Assembly (NCBI GenBank): GCA_964580995.1
Contig: CAZOMV010000127.1
Coordinates: forward strand, 1-14,551
Reading direction: 5' to 3'
Length of the DNA stretch: 14,551 nucleotides
DNA from: JAKJEP01 sp964580995
GTDB lineage: Bacteria > Planctomycetota > Phycisphaerae > Sedimentisphaerales > SM23-30
The translations under genes and the position numbers were made by a program. A model generated the notes under the pieces. The model made no database searches, was not told where the DNA came from, and saw nothing but the letters and a program-made list of their open reading frames with translations. This document shows positions 7,616-13,774 of this stretch, piece by piece (positions within the stretch are counted from its first letter, which is position 1; each line of letters begins with the position of its first letter).

Positions 7616-7729
7616 GTCTTTCTCCTTACAAAATGTATACCTTTATCCTATTACCTGTCTTTTACCTATCCACTTAACACACGTTCGTATTTCTTTCATA
7701 AACCTCCTTTCATGGTCGATCCGATACGT

Positions 7730-8593
7730 TTAAAATCCTGGCCACACAAAACCCGAATAACCGCCGCACAATTGCTTGGTGCCGGTTTCCGTACTCAGGC
7801 GAACCAGATATTCATCAATACTCATATCTCCGACGTGACCGTCAAAATAAACCAGATTGCCGCTGCCCCGCTTGTTATCGATGGTGGAATTGTCAAGTTT
7901 TCGAATTTCTCCCGATACCATGTGGTATCTGCCGATGGAATCGTCCGAGTTAGAACCGGTATTATAGGTTTTGCCAAACAAGGACACACTATTATCCCAG
8001 GAACACCAGTCCATCTCATCCTGTTCATACAGCATGAACACATCATAGGGCGAGGGCAGGACCAGATCCGGATTGGCCCGCCACTGCTCATCCCCCAGGG
8101 ACATGGCCGCCTGGCCATTGACCGAATAGCTCCACATCGGTCCGGGAGGATTGGGGGTCCCCTGTCCGTCCGGCCAGCCCCAGACATACAGGTTGTGACG
8201 GCCCGAAGCAATGAGTTGTTTGGGATTCATTTTGTTATTGAGCGTGGGGCAGGTATATACCTTGCTGGCTTTGGTGTATTCCCAGATGTGGCCCCATTCA
8301 AAGCCCTTTTCGAGCTGCAGAAAGGTTTTATTGACGAAATTATGGCCCGGATCCTTCCAGCCGTCTTCATCGAATTCAATCGACCAGCAGGGGATTTTAT
8401 TTTCATGGTCTTCAGCATATTGGAGGGTGGCAAATCCCAGGGCCTTTAAATTGGTTTTGCAGACGGTCATACGGGCCGAATCACGAATCCGCGACAGGGC
8501 GGGCATCAGGATCGATACCAGGATGGCGATAATCGCAATCACTACCAGCAACTCCACCAAGGTAAAACCTTTTTTCTTTTGGAAATCCATCAT
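7730..8593 (-). CDS. Prepilin-type (pseudopilin) protein with class III signal peptide and DG-type C-terminal motif, 287 aa
   Basis: The N-terminus MMDFQKKKG/FTLVELLVVIAIIAIL is a textbook type IV prepilin site. Cleavage follows G9; the mature F1 would be methylated and Glu5 is kept. One hydrophobic helix (about residues 10-31) anchors the protein in the membrane. The rest is a soluble domain with many Trp residues (for example WSIEFDEDGW, YVWGWPDG, WSYSVNG). Near the C-terminus GSGNLVYFDGHVGD matches the H-x9-DG motif of this planctomycete/Lentisphaerae family, but the His position is Lys. The start at 8593 is chosen over 8656 because AGAGAG lies just before it and the signal peptide must be N-terminal; ATG at 8590 is equally possible. 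Such proteins are often found beside LacI regulators and glycan-use genes. The exact function is unknown; assembly into a fibre is not established. Confidence 0.9.
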   Translation of the reverse strand: MMDFQKKKGFTLVELLVVIAIIAILVSILMPALSRIRDSARMTVCKTNLKALGFATLQYAEDHENKIPCWSIEFDEDGWKDPGHNFVNKTFLQLEKGFEWGHIWEYTKASKVYTCPTLNNKMNPKQLIASGRHNLYVWGWPDGQGTPNPPGPMWSYSVNGQAAMSLGDEQWRANPDLVLPSPYDVFMLYEQDEMDWCSWDNSVSLFGKTYNTGSNSDDSIGRYHMVSGEIRKLDNSTIDNKRGSGNLVYFDGHVGDMSIDEYLVRLSTETGTKQLCGGYSGFVWPGF

Positions 8594-8656
8594 CTGCTCT
8601 CTTTCATATAATTGATTATCTGCCAGCCGAGGGAATTGAGTTTTTCTCCGGATCAA

Positions 8657-8670
8657 TGTTTACGTAAACA
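8657..8670. promoter_or_regulatory. Perfect 14-bp operator-like palindrome upstream of the pseudopilin gene
   Basis: TGTTTACGTAAACA is its own reverse complement, with a central CG as is usual for LacI/GalR-family operators. It lies 64 bases upstream of the pseudopilin start. The same 12-bp core recurs at 10247-10258, and the only LacI-type regulator gene in the window sits between the two. Binding is inferred. Confidence 0.75.
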
Positions 8671-8774
8671 AATATGCCAAAAACACAAAGGTATGAAACT
8701 GTATTTACTTTTCCAAAACATGTCGCCTGGAATCTTCCTGTATCCAGGTTATGGATACTATACCAAACCAAATA

Positions 8775-8786
8775 GATTACGTAAAC
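8775..8786. promoter_or_regulatory. Second, imperfect operator-like site
   Basis: GATTACGTAAAC differs from the GTTTACGTAAAC core by one base. Its centre is 117 bp from the centre of the perfect palindrome at 8657-8670, close to a whole number of helical turns (about 11). It could be an auxiliary operator for looping. A single degenerate 12-mer in AT-rich DNA may also be chance. Confidence 0.45.
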
Positions 8787-8883
8787 TAAAAAATTTAAAA
8801 AAATACAAAAATATTTATAACATATTGCCAATCAATAGATTATGCGGCACATTATTTTGGCCATCATTTTGGTTTCCTATTCT

Positions 8884-8972
8884 GACGCCAGCGTCAAAAG
8901 TTCTTCGATCCCTGGTTATTGGGAAGCCAGAGTGCGTTTTTGGAAGTCAATAACGACTTTTGGCGTTTCCGT
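8884..8972 (+). repeat. Dispersed ~89-bp repeat, copy A
   Basis: About 76 of 89 aligned columns are identical to copy B at 11714-11801, with a one-base gap. It contains three hairpins: GACGC-CA-GCGTC (8884-8895), TCCC/GGGA (8909-8912 with 8921-8924) and AAGTC/GACTT (8944-8948 with 8955-8959). A further similar palindrome, CCGCC-CA-GGCGG (8990-9001), follows just outside the aligned part. The repeat lies in the intergenic region 212 bases upstream of lacI. Function unknown; it could be a structured RNA element or a MITE/REP-like repeat. Confidence 0.8.
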
Positions 8973-9130
8973 TTATTCTATTATCGTACCCGCCCAGGCG
9001 GAACTTCAGATAATTTTCTCCCTGGTTACTCCTGGCTGGCTTCTTGCTTCCGTGATTGGCTCCCGATGGTGAACATAATGCGTAAAATACAGAAATCAAA
9101 ATTAAATGAATCTTTATTTTCCACCTAGTA

Positions 9131-9158
9131 TTGGTATTATGAAATTTTCATATTGTAT
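9131..9158 (+). promoter_or_regulatory. Possible promoter and palindrome upstream of the LacI-family gene
   Basis: TTGGTA (9131-9136) and TTGTAT (9153-9158) with a 16-base spacer form a weak sigma70-like pair 25 bases before the start codon. The spacer contains a 15-base palindrome, TATGAAATTTTCATA (9138-9152). It does not resemble the GTTTACGTAAAC sites, so if functional it would bind another regulator. Low confidence because the region is AT-rich. Confidence 0.3.
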
Positions 9159-9183
9159 AGGATCATAAATTCAGGATTCAGGA

Positions 9184-10197
9184 ATGAACGCAAAATCAAG
9201 AGTACGGCTCGATCAGAAGCAATTAGCTAAATATCTGGGGATTTCGCAGATGACCATTTCCCGGGTGATGAATCATCAGCCGGGAGTCAGCGAGAAAATG
9301 CGGGAAAAGGTGCTCCAGGCCGTGGAACAGTTCGACTACGTGCATGATCATGTAGCGGTCGGTTTGCGGACGAAGACAACGCATGTCATCGGCCTGGTGA
9401 TTCCGGATGTCAGCGACAGTTTTTTCCCTACCATAACCAAGAGTATTGAGAAGACCGCCAATCAGCAGGGGTATCGCGTGATTCTGGCCCACAGTTATGA
9501 ATCCTATGCGGAGGAATGCAAGCAAATTAATCTTTTGCTGGGTTTCCGGGTGAGCGGGCTGCTGATCGCCCCGGCTGGCCGACAGAATGAGGTGGATATC
9601 TACGATAAACTCCAGCGGCTGAAAGTGCCCTTTGTATTTATGGATCGCATTAAAAAGAAGGTTCATTGCAGTTCGGTGGTCACGGATACGATGGCCGGTG
9701 CGACAGCATTAGGGGAATATCTGGTTGGCAAAGGATATAAACGGTGGGGGTATTTGCATGGGCCCCAGGGAGTATCGAGCAGCATAGAGCATTTTCGCGG
9801 AATCAGGCAGGCTTTTCGAAACGCGGGGGGGACGGGTGCCAAACTGGTTTCAGTACGTGCCGGTTTTTCCGAGGAAGAGGGCTATCAGGGGGCGGAAAAA
9901 CTGCTCAATACTTTTGATCCCGACCTGATTATCGCGGTGAATGATCCGGTGGCTATTGGGGCGTATCGTTATTTGAAAGAAAAGGGGATTCTTGTTCCCC
10001 TGGAGATCGGTTTGGCGGGTTTCAGCGATTTGCAGTTCTCGGATTTACTGGCAGTACCCTTAACGACAGTACGGGAGCAGACCGAGCGGATCGGTCAGGA
10101 AGCCGTGGGTCTTTTGCTGGGCGAGATCAAGAGCCAAGATATTGCCAAGCAAAGACTTAAATTGCCCGCTCAGTTCATTGTCCGCGATTCCGCCTAA
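9184..10197 (+). CDS. LacI/GalR-family transcriptional regulator, 337 aa
   Basis: ATG at 9184 has AGGA (9173-9176) 7 bases upstream. Residues about 11-31 form the helix-turn-helix (KQLAKYLGISQMTISRVMNH), followed by the usual VSEKMREKVLQAVEQFDYVH and a hinge region. From about residue 62 there is a periplasmic-binding-protein-like sensor domain: HVIGLVIPDVSDSFFPTITK, then GLLIAPAG, VVTDTMAGATALGEYL, GYLHGPQG, IIAVNDPVAIGAYRYL, and LTTVREQTERIGQEAVGLLL. Length and order match the family. It probably represses the genes behind the GTTTACGTAAAC palindromes at 8657-8670 and 10247-10258 until a sugar-like effector binds. The effector cannot be deduced. It is transcribed away from the pseudopilin gene and towards the operon starting at 10322. 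Confidence 0.93.
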   Translation: MNAKSRVRLDQKQLAKYLGISQMTISRVMNHQPGVSEKMREKVLQAVEQFDYVHDHVAVGLRTKTTHVIGLVIPDVSDSFFPTITKSIEKTANQQGYRVILAHSYESYAEECKQINLLLGFRVSGLLIAPAGRQNEVDIYDKLQRLKVPFVFMDRIKKKVHCSSVVTDTMAGATALGEYLVGKGYKRWGYLHGPQGVSSSIEHFRGIRQAFRNAGGTGAKLVSVRAGFSEEEGYQGAEKLLNTFDPDLIIAVNDPVAIGAYRYLKEKGILVPLEIGLAGFSDLQFSDLLAVPLTTVREQTERIGQEAVGLLLGEIKSQDIAKQRLKLPAQFIVRDSA

Positions 10198-10246
10198 CCG
10201 CCAGGATGGAAAAATGATCCTGCCGAAAAAAATATTTAATTATTAT

Positions 10247-10258
10247 GTTTACGTAAAC
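10247..10258. promoter_or_regulatory. LacI-type operator in front of the hydrolase operon
   Basis: GTTTACGTAAAC is a perfect 12-bp palindrome, identical to the core of the site at 8657-8670. It lies between the LacI-family gene and the four-gene operon. It overlaps the predicted -35 box (TTTACG, 10248-10253), so bound repressor would block RNA polymerase. Confidence 0.8.
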
Positions 10259-10276
10259 CATTTTTTGTGGTATGCT
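10248..10276 (+). promoter_or_regulatory. Predicted promoter of the hydrolase operon
   Basis: -35 TTTACG (10248-10253), a 17-base spacer, and -10 TATGCT (10271-10276) preceded by TGG, an extended -10 signature. Both boxes match four of six consensus bases, as expected for a regulated promoter. The leader to the ATG at 10322 would be about 40 bases and carries AAGGA before the start. Confidence 0.5.
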
Positions 10277-10321
10277 GATAGTAGATGGCAAAGTTCCGAT
10301 AAGATGATAAGGAAAAAATAA

Positions 10322-11710
10322 ATGCAGATCGGTTTTTCGCAAATGGATATCACCCCTGCCCTGGGAACGAGGATGGCTGGCCAGCTTATGAATTACCAGG
10401 CCAAAGGAGTCGAGAGCGAACTATTCGCCACCGCCATGTGCCTGAAGCAGGGGGGGGTGAGCGTGGTTTTTGTTAGCTGCGATATACTTCTCATTTCGAA
10501 TGAGTTAGCCGCCGCAATCGCCGCTGCGGCTCAGAAGGAAACCGGTATCCCAGCCGAAAACATTATTTTGTGCGCGACGCATACCCATAGCGGCCCCATC
10601 GTACAGGATATTTTTGGGATGGAGAGGGATAACCGGTATGTGGAGACTTTGCAATCTAAGATAGCAGCCGCCATCCGGGCTGCCATACAAAATGGTAAAG
10701 AGGCCGTGCTTTATACGGTCAGAGGGCAGGCGGCGGGATATGCCTTCAACCGGCGGTTCCTGATGTCGGATGGCAATATCGAGACCCACCCGCTGAAAGG
10801 GGATCCGCATATCGTTAAACCGGAAGGTCCGGATTCGACGAATCTGGACGTATTTTATGCTTGTGACACAGAGGGAAAACCGCTGGGGGCGGTGGTGGTG
10901 TTTGGCTGTCACGCGACGGTTCTGGAGCGGGACAATGAACGGATTAGTTCTGACTATGCGGGGAAGGTATCCAGCTATGTTAGCTCCCAATTAGGCGGAG
11001 GGATTCCTGTTTTGTTCTTGCAGGGTGCATCCGGGAATATCTGCCAGGTGAATCCACTCGATACGTCCCGTAAAGAAGTAGGGCTGGAATGGGGGAAAGC
11101 CATGGGGGGTGGTATTGGCCAAAAAGCGGTTGATGGTATTCGTAAACAAAAAACGCTTACGCGGGGGCCGCTGCGGGTATTGACTAAACAGATTCAGATA
11201 CCGCGCCGGGCTGTGGATCCGGAGATTCTGGAATGGGCTTACCAGCATAAGGAGGGGGACTGTGAGCTTCCAGTTTTGAGTGATTACGGGACGGAGACAT
11301 ACAATACTCTGAAGCCCCCCAAGGTTTATCTGGAACAGATATTCAAGACGCCTTTCTGGGCCAATTTTTATGCGAAGGAAATTCGTACGCTCGAGAGAGA
11401 CCGGAAGCGGCAGCCGGACATGCCGTTTGAGATAAAAGTGGTGGCGCAGGATAGCTGGGCGATGGTAACGCTGCCTTGTGAACTTTTTGTGGAATGGAGT
11501 TATGCGATACGCGAAAAGTCGCCATTCGAGCATACCATTGTAGTGGAGCTGGCCAATGGCTGGAATGGCTATATTCCCACCAGGCAGGCTTTTGAACGGA
11601 AGGGCGGCTACGAGACCAAGGAAGTAACTTCCACCATGCTGATTCCGGAAGCAGGTGATATGGTTTTGGAAACGGTTATGGAAATGTTAGAAGCCGTAAA
11701 AAATAAATAA
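10322..11710 (+). CDS. Neutral/alkaline ceramidase-like metal-dependent hydrolase, 462 aa, cytosolic
   Basis: ATG at 10322 follows AAGGA. The protein matches the neutral/alkaline non-lysosomal ceramidase N-terminal superfamily: MQIGFSQMDITPALGTRMAG at the start, CATHTHSGP (84-92), CHAT (196-199), SSDYAG (209-214), LQGASGNI (233-240), LPCELFVEW (384-392), NGWNGYIPT and GGYET (about 412-432). By analogy with bacterial neutral ceramidase, H87, H197, E387 and Y430 are likely zinc ligands; this mapping is by motif only. Unlike true ceramidases it has no signal peptide and lacks the long C-terminal domain, so it acts in the cytosol on a small substrate. In planctomycetes this annotation is common and the real substrate is usually unknown. 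It is the first gene of an operon with an aminotransferase, a sugar isomerase-like protein and a dehydrogenase, which suggests an amide or ester of an aminosugar or polyol as substrate (inference). Confidence 0.85.
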   Translation: MQIGFSQMDITPALGTRMAGQLMNYQAKGVESELFATAMCLKQGGVSVVFVSCDILLISNELAAAIAAAAQKETGIPAENIILCATHTHSGPIVQDIFGMERDNRYVETLQSKIAAAIRAAIQNGKEAVLYTVRGQAAGYAFNRRFLMSDGNIETHPLKGDPHIVKPEGPDSTNLDVFYACDTEGKPLGAVVVFGCHATVLERDNERISSDYAGKVSSYVSSQLGGGIPVLFLQGASGNICQVNPLDTSRKEVGLEWGKAMGGGIGQKAVDGIRKQKTLTRGPLRVLTKQIQIPRRAVDPEILEWAYQHKEGDCELPVLSDYGTETYNTLKPPKVYLEQIFKTPFWANFYAKEIRTLERDRKRQPDMPFEIKVVAQDSWAMVTLPCELFVEWSYAIREKSPFEHTIVVELANGWNGYIPTRQAFERKGGYETKEVTSTMLIPEAGDMVLETVMEMLEAVKNK

Positions 11711-11713
11711 CAA

Positions 11714-11801
11714 GACGCCAGCGTCAAAAGCTCGTCGTCCCCTTGTTATTGGGGAGCCAGAGCTGTTTTTGGAAGTCGATATTGACTTTTGGCGGTTCCG
11801 T
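11714..11801 (+). repeat. Dispersed ~88-bp repeat, copy B, inside the operon
   Basis: Homologous to copy A at 8884-8972 in the same orientation. It begins 3 bases after the hydrolase stop codon and ends 27 bases before the aminotransferase ATG. It therefore fills most of the only large gap in the operon. Hairpins: GACGC-CA-GCGTC (11714-11725), CCCC/GGGG (11739-11742 with 11751-11754, extendable by a T-A pair) and AAGTC/GACTT (11773-11777 with 11784-11788). The middle stem shows a compensatory T-A to C-G change relative to copy A. Confidence 0.8.
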
Positions 11802-11828
11802 CTAACAAGATTTTGGAGAATATAATTT

Positions 11829-13163
11829 ATGTGTGCAAAGTTAGCGATTCACGGCGGTCCAAAAGTTGTACCGGATGGTTTGCATAAGTCGTGGCCGACG
11901 ATTACCCAGGATGATATTGACGCGGTAGTGGCGGTTCTGAAACGGGGTGTTCTCTGGGGGCCTATGGAACAGGAAGTGCTGGGCCTGCAGAAGGAATTTG
12001 CGGATTATATTGGTGCCAAACACGCCCTGGTGGTGAATTCGGGTACCGCGGCCCTTCATGCTTGTGTTTGTGCGGCGGGAGTTGAGGCAGGCGATGAGGT
12101 AATCACTCCTGCTTATAGTTTCTGGGCGACCAGCCAGGCGGTACTGGCTCATCATGGAATCCCGGTGTTTGTGGATATCGATCCGGATTCGATGAATATG
12201 GACCCGCGCAAGATCGAAGAAAAGATCACGGACAAGACCAAGGCTCTTTTGCCCGTTCATGTTCACGGCCTGTGTGCGGATATGGACCCTATGCTCAAAA
12301 TTGCCAAAAAGTATAATCTGAAGGTGATTGAAGATGCGGCGCAGGCGGCCGGGGCGAAATATAAAGGCCGAAGTGCCGGGGTGCTGGGCGATATCGCCGG
12401 CTTTAGCTTGAACGGCAGCAAGAACCTGCCGGCCGGTGAGGGCGGGATTGTCACCAGCAATGATGAGGAATTGATGGACCGTGCCCGCAAAATGTCGATG
12501 TTTGGTGAAAAGGCGGTTCCCAAGGGTACGATTCGTCTGTATGATGCGGAGATTATGGGATTCAACTACCGGAATAATGAGATGGCGGATGCTCTGTGCC
12601 GTTCCATTCTTAAGCGGTATGATACGCTGCAAGCCCAGCGAAAAGAGCTGTGTGATTATCTCACCACCCATCTCGGTAAAATCAAGGGAGTGCGGCCGGC
12701 AGAAGTGCCGCAGGGATATGTACACGCCTGGCATTTGTATAAAGTTCGTGTGTATCCGGAACAACTGGGAATCAAAGACATCCATGTAAAGAGGTTTCGC
12801 TGGGCGGTGCAAAAGGCTCTGCAAAAGGAAGGGTGCGACCTGTTTGAGTGGCACAATATGCCGGTGCCGGCTCAGAAAATATTCCAGAGGCGGGATGCGT
12901 ATGGCAAAGGCGCACCCTGGACCTGCGGCCACGCCAGCGAGCAGGCCCGGAACATGGTCTATGATCCCTTTGATTATCCGGTTTGTGTGGATATGTTTGA
13001 CCGGTCATTCTGTATCAAGCCGATTTATCCGCCAAACGATCTGAAGCTGATGGAGTATTATGTAGAGGCGTTCCGAAAGGTATTTAACCATCTGGATGAA
13101 GTAGTTGAATTCGCAAAAGGGATTGAATTCCCGACGATGCCGGGCGAAAAACGAAAAATATAA
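11829..13163 (+). CDS. DegT/DnrJ/EryC1/StrS-family PLP-dependent sugar aminotransferase, 444 aa
   Basis: ATG at 11829 with GGAG (11815-11818) upstream. The fold-type I motifs are present: VNSGTAALHACVCAAGVEAG (70-88, phosphate-binding), DEVITPAYSFWAT (89-101), VIEDAAQAAGA (166-176; D169 would hold the pyridine nitrogen) and SLNGSKNLPAGEGG (193-206; K198 is the Schiff-base lysine). The family makes or breaks amino-sugars and aminocyclitols by transferring an amino group to a keto-sugar (often from Glu or Gln); a few members are dehydratases, which replace this lysine, so aminotransferase is favoured. The C-terminal extension (about 340-444) is longer than the common length of around 370-400. 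In context with the hydrolase upstream and the SIS and dehydrogenase genes downstream (17-base gap), it probably acts on a sugar or cyclitol intermediate. Confidence 0.92.
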   Translation: MCAKLAIHGGPKVVPDGLHKSWPTITQDDIDAVVAVLKRGVLWGPMEQEVLGLQKEFADYIGAKHALVVNSGTAALHACVCAAGVEAGDEVITPAYSFWATSQAVLAHHGIPVFVDIDPDSMNMDPRKIEEKITDKTKALLPVHVHGLCADMDPMLKIAKKYNLKVIEDAAQAAGAKYKGRSAGVLGDIAGFSLNGSKNLPAGEGGIVTSNDEELMDRARKMSMFGEKAVPKGTIRLYDAEIMGFNYRNNEMADALCRSILKRYDTLQAQRKELCDYLTTHLGKIKGVRPAEVPQGYVHAWHLYKVRVYPEQLGIKDIHVKRFRWAVQKALQKEGCDLFEWHNMPVPAQKIFQRRDAYGKGAPWTCGHASEQARNMVYDPFDYPVCVDMFDRSFCIKPIYPPNDLKLMEYYVEAFRKVFNHLDEVVEFAKGIEFPTMPGEKRKI

Positions 13164-13180
13164 AATTGGGAGATACGATT

Positions 13181-13762
13181 ATGTCGGAATATATGAAATT
13201 AGCCAAAAAGGTGTTGGAAGAACACAAAAAAGTTCTTCTGGATGTGGATGACCAAGAGGTAGAGATGCTTCTGGATGCCATTGCCAAGGCCAAATGCATC
13301 CAGGTGTTCGGCATGGGAAGGATGAAATGTGCGGTGCGGGCCTTTGTGATGCGTCTGATGCATATGGGCTTGGATGCCCATGTGGTTTATGATACCACCT
13401 GCCCGAACATCGGGCCGGGTGATCTGTTGATTGTCAATGGCGCCTGTACCACCATCAGCTACACGGTGATGCAATTTGCCAAAAAGCTGGGGGCCAGGGT
13501 GGTGGCCATTACCGCCAATCCTCATTCCAAGGCGGCGGCGCTCTGTGATTTTACCGTCAATCTGAAAGGCCAGGTACACGGCGGCCGGGATTATGAAATT
13601 CCTTCCATCCAGCCGATGGCGGCTTTGTTTGAGCAGACGATATTCGTTTTTGAGGATATTATCATTCAGTTGCTGATGAAAAAGCTGAATATAACCGCCG
13701 AACAGATGGCCAAACGTCATACGAATCTGGATGGTTATATGGACTTCAATATAGATGATTAA
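13181..13762 (+). CDS. SIS-domain protein of the 6-phospho-3-hexuloisomerase (HxlB)-like family, 193 aa
   Basis: ATG at 13181 is chosen over an upstream TTG at 13166 because GGGAG (13168-13172) lies 8 bases before it. Family hallmarks: FVMRLMHMGLDAHVVYDTT (55-73), IGPGDLLIVNG, VVAITANPHSKAA, SIQPMAALFEQ (142-152) and the C-terminal KRHTNLDG (178-185). Length matches HxlB. Hexuloisomerases interconvert 3-hexulose 6-phosphate and fructose 6-phosphate. Two usual sugar-phosphate-binding loops are altered: GAGRS-like is GMGRMK (44-49), and the SGSGxT-like loop is NGACTT (86-91). Catalysis may therefore concern a different substrate or be changed. No HxlA partner is present in the window. It sits tightly between the aminotransferase and the dehydrogenase (17- and 12-base gaps). 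Confidence 0.82.
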   Translation: MSEYMKLAKKVLEEHKKVLLDVDDQEVEMLLDAIAKAKCIQVFGMGRMKCAVRAFVMRLMHMGLDAHVVYDTTCPNIGPGDLLIVNGACTTISYTVMQFAKKLGARVVAITANPHSKAAALCDFTVNLKGQVHGGRDYEIPSIQPMAALFEQTIFVFEDIIIQLLMKKLNITAEQMAKRHTNLDGYMDFNIDD

Positions 13763-13774
13763 AAGGGTAATACT

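Noticed and set aside
7712..8449. 245-codon + strand ORF
   Set aside because: Antisense shadow of the pseudopilin gene, which has clear family motifs.
8842..9128. Two overlapping + strand ORFs upstream of lacI
   Set aside because: They run through repeat copy A and its hairpins. The corresponding frame in copy B is shifted by a one-base gap, so the repeat is not conserved as a protein.
11841..12932. 363-codon minus-strand ORF
   Set aside because: Antisense shadow of the DegT-family aminotransferase, which carries all catalytic motifs on the + strand.
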